Source: Pseudomonadota bacterium
Lineage (GTDB): Bacteria > Pseudomonadota > Gammaproteobacteria > Acidiferrobacterales > Acidiferrobacteraceae
DNA length: 64,000 nt
Direction: 5' to 3'
Assembly (NCBI GenBank): GCA_021777335.1
Contig: JAJYDT010000005.1
Coordinates: 23,850-87,849, forward strand
This document shows, in pieces, positions 10,680 through 20,907 of this stretch (the first letter of the stretch is position 1; the number at the start of each line of letters is the position of its first letter). The notes beneath the pieces are model-generated. The model was not told where the DNA came from and did not search any database. It saw nothing but the letters and a program-made list of their open reading frames with translations. The position numbers and the translations under genes are program-made.

Positions 10680-11474
10680 TCAACGTAGGCCCAGCACATC
10701 CTGCATATCAAAAAAACCCGTGGAACGGCCCATGACCCAGCCAGCGGCCAAGAGCGCCCCGCGCGCAAAATTATCACGACTTGAAGCCCTGTGCGTAATT
10801 TCGATGCGCTCGCCGGGCAGCGCGAACAGGACCGTATGGTCGCCAACGATATCTCCCGCGCGGATCGCAGAGAAGCCAATCTCGCCTGCAGGGCGCGGAC
10901 CTGCCGCGGGCCCCTGACGCCCATGCCGTGCATGCTCCCCAAGCGACTGGCCACGGGCCGAGGCAGCAACCTCCCCGAGCCTGAGCGCAGTACCCGAGGG
11001 GGCGTCTTTCTTTTGCCGGTGGTGCGCCTCAATCACTTCGATATCCGCATCAGTTCCGAGCGCACGCGCAGCGAGCCCGACCAGCTGAAAACATAGGTTG
11101 ACCCCGGGACTCATATTGGGCGCATGGACGATGGCCACATGCCTGGACGCCGCCCGCAACGCGTCAAGACCGGATTCATCGAAACCTGTCGTTCCGATCA
11201 CGAGTCGCTTGCCCATGACCACGCAGCCCGCGACATGCGCAAGCGTCGCCTCGGGATGGGTAAAATCGACCAGCACGTCGACCTCACCAAGCACGTCTTG
11301 CGAGAACGGACGCACGACTACGGCCGCACCACCACCCGTCACGGTCCGGCCAATCTCATGGCTCCCGGCACGCTCAAAGGCCGCGGTCAAACGAAGGCCT
11401 GGATGGTCGGGAAGCGCCGCAATCAGGGCACCACCCATACGTCCGGCCGCGCCGGCGATGGCAATACGGATCAT
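10680..11474 (-). CDS. dapB: 4-hydroxy-tetrahydrodipicolinate reductase
   Basis: The 264-residue enzyme starts MIRIAIAGAAGRMGGALI, where GAAGRMG (8-14) is the Rossmann nucleotide-binding loop. The substrate-binding and catalytic motif EAHHRQKKDAPSGTAL lies in the second half. It catalyses the NAD(P)H-dependent reduction step of the lysine and meso-diaminopimelate pathway. The ATG at 11474 was chosen because it directly precedes the Rossmann strand. A longer in-frame extension upstream shows no family resemblance. Confidence 0.96.
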   Translation of the reverse strand: MIRIAIAGAAGRMGGALIAALPDHPGLRLTAAFERAGSHEIGRTVTGGGAAVVVRPFSQDVLGEVDVLVDFTHPEATLAHVAGCVVMGKRLVIGTTGFDESGLDALRAASRHVAIVHAPNMSPGVNLCFQLVGLAARALGTDADIEVIEAHHRQKKDAPSGTALRLGEVAASARGQSLGEHARHGRQGPAAGPRPAGEIGFSAIRAGDIVGDHTVLFALPGERIEITHRASSRDNFARGALLAAGWVMGRSTGFFDMQDVLGLR

Positions 11475-11784
11475 GGCTCGCCTTGTCGTTAGGTTCAGGC
11501 CAGCATAAGGATTTAGCTGACGGGCGGCAACTGAGGAGACGATGAACCGCTGGGCCACCAATTGCCAAAGCTGGATGGGGACCCTTACACCGCAGCACGA
11601 CACATGATGACTGGGTCATTCTCTTGCGTCTGCCGCGCGCAGTTCGTATACAAAGGAACGAGCGTATCCGGGAGCGGGAAAGCAACGGGTATGTAGCCGA
11701 TGCGCCCGCGAAACAGGCCGATATCCGGGAATCCAGCATCACGCCCGCCGGCGGCGACAGACCGGTGGGGAATCGGGGACCCGC
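11475..11784. other. Intergenic region between dapB and dnaJ, no gene recognised
   Basis: About 310 bases lie between the dnaJ stop and the dapB start. Open frames run through on both strands, but none has a plausible start, ribosome site or recognisable motif. It presumably holds the dnaJ-operon 3' end and the dapB promoter. I see no clear hairpin terminator. Confidence 0.5.
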
Positions 11785-12906
11785 TCATTCGTTGAAAAAC
11801 GATTTGATCTTGTCGAGCCACGATTGCTCGCGCGGATTGTGGCGCTCGCCGCCTTCCCGCACCAGCATATCGAATTCGTGGAGCAACTCCTTCTGCCGCT
11901 TCGTGAGCTTGACCGGAGTCTCAATTGTCAGCCGACAGTACAGATCGCCCACCTGGCCACCCCGGACATTGCGTACCCCCTTGCCACGGAGACGGAATAC
12001 TTTGTCCGATTGGGTCTCGGGTGGAATCTTGAGATTTGCCCGCCCATCCAGCGTCGGTATCCCGACCTCACCGCCGAGAGCGGCGATCACAAAGCTAACC
12101 GGCATCTCGCAATGGAGGTCGTCGCCCTCACGCCGGAACAGCGGATGCGGTTTGATCTTGACCTGGACGTAGAGATCCCCCGGCGGCCCGCCGTGCTCTC
12201 CCGCCTCACCCTCGCTGGCAAGCCGGATCTGATCGCCTTCGTCGATACCTGCTGGGACTTTCACAGACAGGGTCTTGTCGCTGCGGACCCGCCCCTGTCC
12301 ATGACAACCTGGACAGGGTTGATTGACGACCCGACCGCTGCCCCGGCAACCCGGGCAGGTCTGCTGGATCGAGAAGAAACCCTGCTGCATGCGGACTTGG
12401 CCATGCCCTCCACAGGTCGGGCAAAGTATTGGGGCCGTGCCAGCACGTGCACCCGAACCGCTGCAGGCGGCGCAGGCAACGGCTGTCGGCACACGGATGC
12501 GCACCTCAGTCCCGCGTACTGCGTCCTCGAGTGAGAGTTCGAGCGTGTAGCGAAGATCGGAACCGCGGTACACCTGTTGTGAGGATCGCCCGCGGCCAGC
12601 ACCGAAGATATCGCCGAACACATCGCCGAAGATATCCGCAAAACCACCGTGGAAACCACTGGCGCCAGAGGCAAAACCACCCTCGGCACCCGCGTGGCCA
12701 AACTGGTCGTAGTGCGCGCGCCGCTGCGCGTCAGACAGAACCTCGTACGCCTCTTTCGCCTCTTTGAACTTGGCTTCCGCAGTCTTGTCGTCGGGGTTGC
12801 GGTCCGGGTGGAGTTTCATGGCAAGCCTGCGGTAGGCCTGCTTCAGCTCCGACTCGTCGGCGGTCCGGCTTACGCCGAGTACTTCGTAGTAGTCCTGCTT
12901 GGGCAT
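11785..12906 (-). CDS. dnaJ: Chaperone DnaJ (Hsp40)
   Basis: The 373-residue type I J-protein has a J domain at 1-70 with HPD at 33-35, a Gly/Phe-rich linker to about 130, and four CxxCxGxG zinc-finger repeats ([36 protein letters not shown]). C-terminal substrate-binding domains follow. It delivers clients to DnaK and stimulates its ATPase. It is the last gene of the hrcA-grpE-dnaK-dnaJ cluster and lies 96 bases after dnaK. Confidence 0.98.
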   Translation of the reverse strand: MPKQDYYEVLGVSRTADESELKQAYRRLAMKLHPDRNPDDKTAEAKFKEAKEAYEVLSDAQRRAHYDQFGHAGAEGGFASGASGFHGGFADIFGDVFGDIFGAGRGRSSQQVYRGSDLRYTLELSLEDAVRGTEVRIRVPTAVACAACSGSGARAGTAPILCPTCGGHGQVRMQQGFFSIQQTCPGCRGSGRVVNQPCPGCHGQGRVRSDKTLSVKVPAGIDEGDQIRLASEGEAGEHGGPPGDLYVQVKIKPHPLFRREGDDLHCEMPVSFVIAALGGEVGIPTLDGRANLKIPPETQSDKVFRLRGKGVRNVRGGQVGDLYCRLTIETPVKLTKRQKELLHEFDMLVREGGERHNPREQSWLDKIKSFFNE

Positions 12907-13002
12907 CGTGTCACTGTGAAATACGGGGACATTACAAACAGAGGGGCACAGCAGTCAACCACGCTGCCATGCCCCCCATCTGGCCCGGCATACCGTCCGG
13001 CC

Positions 13003-14940
13003 TCACTTCTTCCGCTTTTCCTTCACTTCTTCGAATTCAGCATCCACGACGTTATCCTGCGCGCCTGCGGCGGCCTGCTCGGTGTTCTGGCCTTGGCCAG
13101 CTGCGGCTTCGCCCTCGGTGCCCTTGCCCGCATACATCTGCTCCGCCATGCGGTGGCTTGCCTCCGCGAGCACCTGGGTCTTTGCGACGATCTCGTCCTT
13201 GTTGTCGGCCTTCATCGCAGCCTCGAGATCGGAAATCGCCCCCTCGATACGCTGCTTGTCGTCGGCGGCAAGTTTATCGCCCAGATCCTTCATCGATTTG
13301 CGCACGCTGTGCACCATCGAATCCGCCTGATTGCGGGCATCGACCAGTTCGCGGAGACGCCGATCTTCTTCCGCATGCGCCTCGGCATCCTTGACCATGC
13401 GCTCGATCTCGGCCTCGCCAAGACCCGAGGTGGACTTGATGACAATGCGGTTCTCCTTGCCAGTCGCCTTATCCCGCGCTGACACATGCATGATTCCGTT
13501 TGCATCGATATCAAACGTCACCTCGATCTGCGGCACCCCGCGCGGCGCCGGCGGGATGTCCGTCAGATCGAACTTCCCGAGCGATTTATTGCCCGACGCC
13601 ATTTCGCGCTCGCCCTGAAGGACGTGCACAGTCACCGCCGTCTGGTTGTCTTCGGCGGTCGAAAATACCTGCGAAGCCTTGGTCGGGATGGTTGTATTCT
13701 TCTGTATCAGCTTGGTCATAACACCGCCCATGGTCTCGATACCGAGCGACAACGGGGTGACATCGAGCAGCAGCACATCCTTGACGTCACCGGCGAGCAC
13801 CCCACCCTGGATCGCGGCGCCAAGCGCCACCGCCTCGTCTGGGTTGACGTCCTTGCGCGGCTCCTTGCCGAAGAACTCCCGGACCACCTCCTGAACCTTC
13901 GGCATCCGGATCTGGCCACCGACCAGGATCACGTCTCCGATGTCGCCAGGGGACAAACCAGCATCCTTGAGTGCGGTCTTGACCGGCCCGATGGTTCGCT
14001 GGATCAGATCCTCGACCAAGCTTTCGAGCTTGGCACGGGTGATCTTTACATTCAAATGCTTGGGCCCGCTCGCGTCAGCCGTGATGTACGGCAGGTTCAC
14101 GTCTGTCTGGGTCCGCGACGAAAGCTCGATCTTGGCCTTCTCGGCGACATCCTTTAGCCGCTGCAGCGCCAACGGATCCTTGCGCACGTCGATCCCGGTA
14201 TCCTTGCGGAACTCCTCCACCAGGTAGTCGATGACCCTGAGATCAAAATCCTCACCACCGAGGAACGTATCGCCGTTCGTGGACAGCACTTCGAACTGGT
14301 GCTCGCCATCCACTTCGGCGATTTCGATGATGGAGATGTCGAACGTACCGCCTCCGAGGTCATAAACGGCAATCTTGCGGTCACCCTCCTGCTTATCCAA
14401 GCCAAACGCGAGCGCGGCCGCAGTCGGCTCGTTGATGATGCGCCGCACATTGAGTCCGGCGATGCGCCCGGCGTCCTTGGTCGCCTGGCGCTGGGAATCG
14501 TTGAAATAAGCGGGTACGGTGATGACAGCTTCCGTGACCTCTTCTCCGAGGTAATCCTCGGCCGTCTTTTTCATCTTCTGGAGCACGCGCGCCGAAATCT
14601 CGGGAGCCGCCATCTGCTTGCCTTGCACGTCGACCCAAGCATCGCCATTCTTCGCCTTGACGATCTTGTATGGCACCATCTTGATGTCGCGCTGCACGAC
14701 CTCGTCCTCAAACTTACGGCCGATCAGGCGCTTCACGGCATACAGGGTGTTGCTTGGATTGGTCACTGCCTGACGCTTCGCGGCTTGACCAACAATGATC
14801 TCTCCATCATTGGTATAAGCGACAATGGACGGCGTGACGCGATCGCCCTCACTGTTCTCGATCACCCGGGGTTTGCCCGCTTCCATTACCGCCACGCAGG
14901 AATTCGTGGTGCCCAGGTCGATGCCGATAATCTTTGCCAT
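13003..14940 (-). CDS. dnaK: Chaperone DnaK (Hsp70)
   Basis: The 645-residue Hsp70 starts [20 protein letters not shown], which contains the phosphate-1 loop. The second signature [14 protein letters not shown] and the third [14 protein letters not shown] follow, then the substrate-binding domain and a lid ending in the typical acidic [11 protein letters not shown] tail. The ATG at 14940 was chosen because the frame remains open upstream without homology. It is probably controlled by HrcA through the CIRCE element upstream of hrcA. RpoH control cannot be excluded. Confidence 0.98.
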   Translation of the reverse strand: MAKIIGIDLGTTNSCVAVMEAGKPRVIENSEGDRVTPSIVAYTNDGEIIVGQAAKRQAVTNPSNTLYAVKRLIGRKFEDEVVQRDIKMVPYKIVKAKNGDAWVDVQGKQMAAPEISARVLQKMKKTAEDYLGEEVTEAVITVPAYFNDSQRQATKDAGRIAGLNVRRIINEPTAAALAFGLDKQEGDRKIAVYDLGGGTFDISIIEIAEVDGEHQFEVLSTNGDTFLGGEDFDLRVIDYLVEEFRKDTGIDVRKDPLALQRLKDVAEKAKIELSSRTQTDVNLPYITADASGPKHLNVKITRAKLESLVEDLIQRTIGPVKTALKDAGLSPGDIGDVILVGGQIRMPKVQEVVREFFGKEPRKDVNPDEAVALGAAIQGGVLAGDVKDVLLLDVTPLSLGIETMGGVMTKLIQKNTTIPTKASQVFSTAEDNQTAVTVHVLQGEREMASGNKSLGKFDLTDIPPAPRGVPQIEVTFDIDANGIMHVSARDKATGKENRIVIKSTSGLGEAEIERMVKDAEAHAEEDRRLRELVDARNQADSMVHSVRKSMKDLGDKLAADDKQRIEGAISDLEAAMKADNKDEIVAKTQVLAEASHRMAEQMYAGKGTEGEAAAGQGQNTEQAAAGAQDNVVDAEFEEVKEKRKK

Positions 14941-15019
14941 TGCGCTATCCTCGCCTCCCGCACCGGCGGGGGTTAAAGTTTGTGTCTTTACGCCATTAAT
15001 GGGGCCGAACCATCCACTT

Positions 15020-15622
15020 TCAAGTCTTAGCCGCTTCCTTGGCGACAATGACCATCGCGGGACGTAACAGCCGTCCGTTCAGCAGGTAACCCTTCTGTGC
15101 CACCTGCAGCACGTGTCCCGGAGGTATCTCTTGCGTCTCCGTGATGCTCATCGCCTGATGCAGCTCAGGGTCGAACCGTTCACCCACGGGGTTTATCGCG
15201 GTCAAGCCAAAACGTTCAAGCACCGCGTCCACCTGTCTCAGGGTCAACGCAAGACCCTCAATCACCTTGCCAACGACCCCCTCATCGGAGATGTCAATCG
15301 CCTGGGCACGCTCAAGGTTGTCGCGCACCGTCAGAACCTCTGCGGCAAAGGCATCGATGGCGAATTTGCGGATATTGGCGATATCGGTCTCGGCCCGACG
15401 CCGGATGTTCTCGGTCTCCGCCTTGGCACGCAGAAAACGCTCGTAATGCTCCGCCGCCTCCGTCTTCGCGGCCTTCAGCTGCCGCTCGAGTTCCTCGACG
15501 CGCGGGGATTCAGAGGCATGGTCTGCCTCTGGCTCAGTCGTGGCTTCTTCCTGCGTTTCAGCCATGGGATCCATGCCGGACTCCTGCTCCGGCGCATGAT
15601 CCGGGCTCTTCTTTCGACTCAT
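15020..15622 (-). CDS. grpE: Nucleotide exchange factor GrpE
   Basis: The 200-residue protein has a charged, acidic N-terminal tail (about 1-50), a long coiled coil, and a C-terminal beta domain that contains [16 protein letters not shown], the GrpE signature. It releases ADP from DnaK. The start is the ATG at 15622, with GGAGG four bases upstream. An in-frame ATG seven codons earlier lacks such a site. It lies between hrcA and dnaK. Confidence 0.96.
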   Translation of the reverse strand: MSRKKSPDHAPEQESGMDPMAETQEEATTEPEADHASESPRVEELERQLKAAKTEAAEHYERFLRAKAETENIRRRAETDIANIRKFAIDAFAAEVLTVRDNLERAQAIDISDEGVVGKVIEGLALTLRQVDAVLERFGLTAINPVGERFDPELHQAMSITETQEIPPGHVLQVAQKGYLLNGRLLRPAMVIVAKEAAKT

Positions 15623-15690
15623 TGTGCCTCCAGGCGGTCGCATTCAGGGGTGCCAAGGTCACGGAGTTATGGGGCTGCCCTGCACCCCTT

Positions 15691-16752
15691 TCAAGAGGAG
15701 GCTGGGGGCTGCGGAAAATCGATATACCCGTCGCTGCTCAGGGCACCGCTCAGAAGACGTGCTGTCACATCAACGATCGAAATCACCTGCTCATAAGGCA
15801 TGCGTGTGGGACCGATCACGCCCAGGGTGCCGACAACGCGGCCATCCAGGCTATAGGAGGCAGTTACAAAACTGCAGTCCTCGAGCGGCTCATAGCCCGA
15901 CTCGCTGCCAATGAAAATCTGGATACCGCCGGCCTGCATGCTCTGATCGAGCAAGTGCAGAAGATCCTGTTTGGTATTGAATGCCTCGAACAACTGACGC
16001 AGCCGGGCCGAATCGATCTCGGGGATACCGAACAGATTCGACTCCCCCGATACCACCACCTCATCCTCCCCGCGCACCTCCGAGACCACCGCATTCGCCA
16101 TCTCCACGACCGCGCGGATCACGGACTGCATGTCCTCGCTGTCCTGTTTCAACGAATCGACCAGCGCCTTGCGGACATCGGTAAGCTGCATCCCCGAGTA
16201 GGTCGCGTTAAAATAGTTCGCGGCCTCGGTCAGCTGGGCCGGGGAATAGGTCCGGGTCGGTTGCAGGACACGATTGTGCACACGGCCGTCCTGCGTGACG
16301 AGAATCGCGAGCAGGCGCTTTGGCGACAGGGTGAGGAACTCCAGGTGCCGAAACGCCGCCTGGTCCCGCCTCGGGACGCGCACGACCCCTGTGAGTTGAG
16401 TGATCTGTGACAGAAGCGCCGAAGCTGCCTCAAGCAGCTGTTGCGGCTCATGGTCCGCCCCAAGGTCACCCTCAATACGACGCACATGCTCTGACTGCAG
16501 CGGCCTGATCGTCAGAAGACTGTCCACGAACAGTCGGTAGCCAAGCTGGGTCGGCACCCGACCCGCCGAGGTATGCGGGGAACGAACCAGTCCAAGCTCC
16601 TCCAGATCGGCCATAATATTGCGTATGGTGGCCGAGCTCAGCTCAAGACCGGCATGTTTTGCCAAGGTACGCGAGCCGACCGGCTGACCTTCCGCGATAT
16701 AGCGCTCGATCAGCAGCTTGAGCAGGATTTCGGCACGCGGATTAATCATCAT
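15691..16752 (-). CDS. hrcA: Heat-inducible transcription repressor HrcA
   Basis: The 353-residue repressor has an N-terminal winged helix (about 1-75, with SRTLAKHAGLELSSATIRN as the recognition region) and the HrcA GAF-like C-terminal domain. Family knowledge: HrcA binds CIRCE and represses groE and dnaK operons; its folding is coupled to GroEL. The start is ATG 16752 or the adjacent ATG 16749. An earlier in-frame start would lie inside the CIRCE element. It is the first gene of the heat-shock operon and divergent from nadK. Confidence 0.95.
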   Translation of the reverse strand: MMINPRAEILLKLLIERYIAEGQPVGSRTLAKHAGLELSSATIRNIMADLEELGLVRSPHTSAGRVPTQLGYRLFVDSLLTIRPLQSEHVRRIEGDLGADHEPQQLLEAASALLSQITQLTGVVRVPRRDQAAFRHLEFLTLSPKRLLAILVTQDGRVHNRVLQPTRTYSPAQLTEAANYFNATYSGMQLTDVRKALVDSLKQDSEDMQSVIRAVVEMANAVVSEVRGEDEVVVSGESNLFGIPEIDSARLRQLFEAFNTKQDLLHLLDQSMQAGGIQIFIGSESGYEPLEDCSFVTASYSLDGRVVGTLGVIGPTRMPYEQVISIVDVTARLLSGALSSDGYIDFPQPPASS

Positions 16753-16766
16753 TAAGGAATATCCTG

Positions 16767-16793
16767 TTAGCACTCAATTAAATAGAGTGCTAA
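16767..16793. promoter_or_regulatory. CIRCE operator for HrcA
   Basis: This is a perfect 9-bp inverted repeat, TTAGCACTC, 9 bases, GAGTGCTAA, which matches the CIRCE consensus exactly. It ends 14 bases before the hrcA start codon on the minus strand. HrcA binding here would autoregulate hrcA and repress grpE-dnaK-dnaJ. It also lies in the divergent region shared with nadK. Confidence 0.96.
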
Positions 16794-16904
16794 TACAAAA
16801 AGCTAGCAATGCCGGGGCAAACCGTCAACCCGGGTCCTGGAAACACGCATTCTCGAGGTCGGGGCGCTCATGTTAGCTTATCGGCATCAGCCCTAGGGGA
16901 AATC

Positions 16905-17795
16905 ATGTCCGCAGTCATCCATACCTCCATCCGTACCATCGGTCTGTTCGGCAAGTACGGCGACGAACGTTTCGCTCCAACCATGCGCAATCTCTGCACC
17001 TTCCTGCGGAAACGGGATCTCGAAATCATCCTTGAATCCGCGACCGCCGAGGTGGTTGACCTGCCTGCCTCCGACCTTAGAATCCTGCCGCTCAGCAAGA
17101 TCGGTGCGGAGATCGACCTCGCCATCGTCATCGGTGGCGATGGGACCCTGCTGAACGTCGCGCGGGCGCTGGCGGCCCACCACGTGCCGCTGGTAGGGGT
17201 CAACGTGGGGCGGCTGGGCTTTCTCGCGGATATCTCCAGGGATGACATGATCAAAGTCATCGGCCGGATCCTCGATGGGGAATTCCAGATTGAAGAGCGC
17301 TTCATGCTGTACGCCGAAATTATTCGTGACGAGCGCGTAGTCCACGCTTCGCATGCCTTCAACGATGTCGTCGTGAACAAGCTGGGACTCGCCCGTCTGA
17401 TCGAGATCGAAACGCACATCGACGGCCAGCTCGTCAACCGTACCCGCGCTGACGGGATCATCGTTGCCACCCCGACCGGATCCACCGCCTACGCGATGTC
17501 CGCGGGAGGACCCATCCTTCATCCCACCTTGCCGGCGATCGTGGTCGTACCGATCTGCCCGCACACACTGAGCCATCGGCCAATTGCGATCAACAGCAGC
17601 TCTCGGGTCGAGCTCGTCATGAGTGGCGATCAGAGTGCCCATGTTACCTTCGACGGTCAGGCCAATTACGCGCTCCAGGACGACGACCGTATCGTGGTAC
17701 GACGCGCCGACAACATGGTAACCCTCATCCACCCTTCCAGCCGGAACCACTACTACGAAATGCTGCGTGTGAAACTCCACTGGGGTCGCCCCTGA
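16905..17795 (+). CDS. nadK: NAD kinase
   Basis: The 296-residue enzyme phosphorylates NAD+ to NADP+. The catalytic GGDG motif is at 77-80, with the general-base Asp at 79, followed by the TPTGSTAYAMSAGGPI NAD-binding motif near 190. The ATG at 16905 was chosen because it begins the usual short N-terminus (SAVIHTSIRTIGLFGK). An in-frame ATG 32 codons upstream gives an unrelated Gly-rich extension. Its stop overlaps the recN start by one base. Confidence 0.96.
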   Translation: MSAVIHTSIRTIGLFGKYGDERFAPTMRNLCTFLRKRDLEIILESATAEVVDLPASDLRILPLSKIGAEIDLAIVIGGDGTLLNVARALAAHHVPLVGVNVGRLGFLADISRDDMIKVIGRILDGEFQIEERFMLYAEIIRDERVVHASHAFNDVVVNKLGLARLIEIETHIDGQLVNRTRADGIIVATPTGSTAYAMSAGGPILHPTLPAIVVVPICPHTLSHRPIAINSSSRVELVMSGDQSAHVTFDGQANYALQDDDRIVVRRADNMVTLIHPSSRNHYYEMLRVKLHWGRP

Positions 17796-19456
17796 TGCTC
17801 TCGGAGCTTTCAATCCGGGACGTCGCGATCATCGACCGTGCCGAGCTGAATCTTGAAGATGGGCTGACGGTAATCACCGGAGAGACCGGGGCCGGAAAAT
17901 CGATAGCGGTTGATGCGCTCGCGCTCGCACTTGGCGGCCGTGCTGGCAATGACCTTATCCGGACCGGGGCCACTCGCGCCGAAGTGGTTGCGCGCTTCCG
18001 GATCCACGATCAGAGCGCGGCCGCCAACTGGCTGCGTCATCAGGAGTTGCTCGAAGACGCGGACTGCATCATCCGCCGGACCCTGGACACCAAAGGGTCG
18101 CGCGCATTTGTGAATGGCCGGCCCGTGCCCATACAATCCTTAAAAGAGCTCGGACAGCTTCTGGTGGAACTCCATGGGCAGCACGAACATCAGTCGCTGC
18201 TGCGCGCCTCCGTGCAACGCGCGGTGCTCGACGGGTACGCCGGACAATCGGCTGCGGCCGCGACACTTATGGATGAATTTCAGGCACTTTCCAGGGCGCG
18301 TGAGCGGCTCGCGGCGCTTGCCGAAGAGCGCGCCGCGCGTGAGGCGCGCCGGAACCTCGTCGAGCACGAACTCAAAGAACTGCGGGAGCTCAATCTCGGG
18401 AGGGAGGAAATCCTGCATCTTGGGGACACACACCGCCGCGCCGCTCATGCCCTCGAGATGGGCGAAGGCCTCAGTGCCGCGCACTCGGCGCTTGAAGACG
18501 ATACCGAAGGTGCTCGTGCGCGCATCAGCGCGGCAACAGCGCACCTGAAGACGCTGACGGCGTTCGACAGAGGCCTTGCGCCGCTTTCTGATCGTCTAGA
18601 TGCGATATTGATTGAAATCGATGATATCGGCCACGAGTTGCGGGTCGCGCAGCAGGATGTTGAGCTCGATCCGGCCGGATTTGCACGCATCGAGGCGGAG
18701 CTTGCCCAGGTAGAGCGACTCGCCCGCAAACACCGTATAGGCGCCGGAGACCTGCCGGCCCTGCGAGGCCAGCTGGAACAGGAACTACAGAAATGGGGCA
18801 ACCTTGACGAAGCCGCGGAGGAACTCGCCACGCGCATCGGTACGCTTGAGATCTCCTGCCGGGAGGCCGCGGTGCGTTTAAGCAAGGCCCGCGAGGTGGC
18901 AGCAAACCGCCTGGGCACCAAGATCACCCGCCGCCTGCCCTCGCTTGGCCTGCCCGGAGCCCGCTTCGAGGTCCACCTTGAACCGCTTCCGTCACTCACT
19001 GCGCACGGGGCCGAACAGATCGAATTTACGTTGAGCACAAACCTGGGACAGGAACCCCGGCCGCTCGCACGGGTGGCCTCTGGCGGCGAGTTGTCGCGCG
19101 TCAGTCTCGCCCTGCAGGTCGAGCTCGCGGGCGTAGCGGCCATACCAACGTTGATCTTCGATGAGGTGGACGTCGGCATTGGTGGCGCTGTGGCCGAGAT
19201 TGTCGGACGCGAACTCAAAGCGCTGGCTCGGGATCGGCAGGTGCTGTGCATCACACACCTCGCACAAGTGGCCGTTCATGGCATGCACCACTATCGGGTC
19301 CGGAAGCAGGCGTGGCGTGCTGGCGTGAAGACATTGATTGAGCCATTGACGGGAAACCACAGGGTGCAGGAGATCGCGCGCATGCTGGGCGGCGTCGAAG
19401 AGACACCGCAGACCGTCGCCCTGGCCTCGGAGATGCTCAGTCGTGTCGGGTCCTGA
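17795..19456 (+). CDS. recN: DNA repair protein RecN
   Basis: The 553-residue SMC-like ATPase has Walker A GETGAGKS at 29-36, a long coiled-coil middle, an ABC-type signature in RVASGGELSRVSLALQ and a Walker B strand in TLIFDEVDVGIGG. It acts in double-strand-break repair. It overlaps nadK by one base (TGATG), which implies coupling, and its end overlaps the next gene by 14 bases. Length is typical for the family. Confidence 0.97.
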   Translation: MLSELSIRDVAIIDRAELNLEDGLTVITGETGAGKSIAVDALALALGGRAGNDLIRTGATRAEVVARFRIHDQSAAANWLRHQELLEDADCIIRRTLDTKGSRAFVNGRPVPIQSLKELGQLLVELHGQHEHQSLLRASVQRAVLDGYAGQSAAAATLMDEFQALSRARERLAALAEERAAREARRNLVEHELKELRELNLGREEILHLGDTHRRAAHALEMGEGLSAAHSALEDDTEGARARISAATAHLKTLTAFDRGLAPLSDRLDAILIEIDDIGHELRVAQQDVELDPAGFARIEAELAQVERLARKHRIGAGDLPALRGQLEQELQKWGNLDEAAEELATRIGTLEISCREAAVRLSKAREVAANRLGTKITRRLPSLGLPGARFEVHLEPLPSLTAHGAEQIEFTLSTNLGQEPRPLARVASGGELSRVSLALQVELAGVAAIPTLIFDEVDVGIGGAVAEIVGRELKALARDRQVLCITHLAQVAVHGMHHYRVRKQAWRAGVKTLIEPLTGNHRVQEIARMLGGVEETPQTVALASEMLSRVGS

Positions 19457-19994
19457 TTCGGTAAGAACACAGTCAGCGTCGGTCCCCACCATCCGCCCGG
19501 CAGCGATCGGTGACGTGCCCTACATGCACGAGCTCATCGAGTCTCACTCACGGGTCGGCAACCTCCTGCCGCGCCCCATGAGTGAACTGTACCGGCACCT
19601 GCGCGACTTCTTCGTGATCGAGATCGATGGCAAGGTGGCAGCCATCGGCGCACTTGAGATCTTCACCGAAGACCTTGGCGAGGTCCGCAGTCTCGTGGTC
19701 GCGGAACGTTACGGACGCAAGGGTCTTGGGAGTCTGCTTGTGCGGCGGATTATCGGGGAGGCAGGTCGCATCGGTCTACGCCGGCTAATGGCCCTCACCT
19801 ATGCACCGGCATTCTTCCACCGGCTTGGTTTCCGCACGGTGCCGATTGATACCTTGCCGGAGAAGGTATGGAACGTCTGCCTCAAGTGTTACAAGTACCA
19901 GAACTGCGACGAAACCGCAGTCGTGCTGCAACTCGAGCACCACAACATGCCTTCGCGCGGCGCGCAGGACGAGCCGGATAACCTTGCCACTTGA
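19443..19994 (+). CDS. GNAT N-acetyltransferase, N-acetylglutamate-synthase-like
   Basis: The 183-residue single-domain GNAT protein has IRPAAIGDVPYMHELIE as its N-terminal strand and helix, and the acetyl-CoA loop VAERYGRKGLGSLLVRRI near 80-97. The ending KVWNVCLKCYKYQNCDETAV resembles the acetyltransferase half of ArgA-type N-acetylglutamate synthases. The kinase-like half of classical ArgA is absent, so a role in arginine synthesis is plausible but unproven. It overlaps recN by 14 bases and converges on fur. Confidence 0.8.
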   Translation: MSGPDSVRTQSASVPTIRPAAIGDVPYMHELIESHSRVGNLLPRPMSELYRHLRDFFVIEIDGKVAAIGALEIFTEDLGEVRSLVVAERYGRKGLGSLLVRRIIGEAGRIGLRRLMALTYAPAFFHRLGFRTVPIDTLPEKVWNVCLKCYKYQNCDETAVVLQLEHHNMPSRGAQDEPDNLAT

Positions 19995-20021
19995 CACGGA
20001 AACCGCCGCAGCAGGCGCGAC

Positions 20022-20462
20022 TCATGGCCCCTTCTTCGAGCATTTCCCGTGCTTCTTCATACCGATGCAGGTACCGTACATGTACAGTGAGTGGCTGTCG
20101 ACCGCGAACCCGATCTTCTCGGCGACACGCCGCTGCCGTTCCTCGATCGCGGGGTCATAGAACTCGAGTACTCTCCCGCACTCGACGCACACGATGTGGT
20201 CGTGATGTCCACCGTGGTTTATCTCGAACACCGACCTTCCGCCCTCGAAGTTGTGGCGGATCACGAGGCCGGCAGCCTCGAATTGGGTCAGGACACGATA
20301 GACGGTGGCAAGTCCGACCTCCTCCCCCATCTCAAGCAATGCCTTATACACATCTTCGGCACTCATGTGACGAACCTTGGCATCTTCAAGGATGTTGAGG
20401 ATCTTCAGGCGCGGCAGGGTGGCTTTGAGGCCGGCCTTTTTGAGGTCAGCGGTATCCGTCAT
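20022..20462 (-). CDS. fur: Ferric uptake regulator Fur
   Basis: The 146-residue regulator has an N-terminal winged helix (ATLPRLKILNILED to VYRVLTQFEAAGLV) and a C-terminal dimerisation domain with the metal-binding HHDHIVCVECGRVLEF, including a CxxC pair. It represses iron-uptake genes when Fe2+ is bound. The start ATG at 20462 (MTDTADLKKAGLKAT) matches family N-termini, and the longer open frame upstream does not. It is divergent from bamE with about 100 bases between, the conserved gammaproteobacterial arrangement. Confidence 0.96.
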   Translation of the reverse strand: MTDTADLKKAGLKATLPRLKILNILEDAKVRHMSAEDVYKALLEMGEEVGLATVYRVLTQFEAAGLVIRHNFEGGRSVFEINHGGHHDHIVCVECGRVLEFYDPAIEERQRRVAEKIGFAVDSHSLYMYGTCIGMKKHGKCSKKGP

Positions 20463-20562
20463 CGGGGCAGAATAGCCTAATCGCCCGGCCGCATCAAAAG
20501 AAACACACCAGACCAAGCCCACCCCTATGGGTTTTTGCACCGGCGGCCGGTATTATGTCAGC

Positions 20563-20907
20563 ATGCGTCTTACGCTCCGCGCCCGCCAGTTGTGTCTGAT
20601 TGCGCTGGCAACCCTCGCCAGCGGCGGTTGCTCATTGCTCTATCAGCCCAATATCCAGCAGGGCAATATCATTACCGCGCACGCACTGCATGAACTCCGC
20701 GTCGGAATGACCAAAGATCAGGTGCGCTACCTCCTGGGGACGCCACCGATCCGCGATGCATTCTTTCACGACCGCTGGGATTATTACTATTCATTCCAGA
20801 AAGACGGTGGCAAACGCGTCCAGCAAACGCTAACTCTTCATTTCGCGAATGGGCGACTTGCGTCCATGAGCGGCATGATCGCGCCGACACCTAACCCCCC
20901 GAGCTGA
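20563..20907 (+). CDS. bamE: Outer membrane assembly lipoprotein BamE
   Basis: The 114-residue lipoprotein has a signal sequence and lipobox ending LASGGC with the lipidated Cys at 23, then the SmpA/OmlA fold. The family core is HELRVGMTKDQVRYLLGTP, followed by DRWDYYYSF. It is a subunit of the BAM complex that inserts beta-barrel proteins. Start ATG 20563 gives a normal signal peptide. Its end overlaps the end of ratB on the other strand by about 17 bases. Confidence 0.93.
   Translation: MRLTLRARQLCLIALATLASGGCSLLYQPNIQQGNIITAHALHELRVGMTKDQVRYLLGTPPIRDAFFHDRWDYYYSFQKDGGKRVQQTLTLHFANGRLASMSGMIAPTPNPPS

Noticed and set aside
13486..14157. Plus-strand frame of 223 codons antisense to dnaK
   Set aside because: Shadow of the dnaK codon bias; no start signal or homology pattern.
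15622..16410. Plus-strand frame of 262 codons antisense to hrcA
   Set aside because: Shadow of hrcA; low-complexity His/Arg-rich peptide.
16893..17813. Minus-strand frame of 306 codons antisense to nadK
   Set aside because: Covers nadK almost exactly in mirror image and shows no domain.
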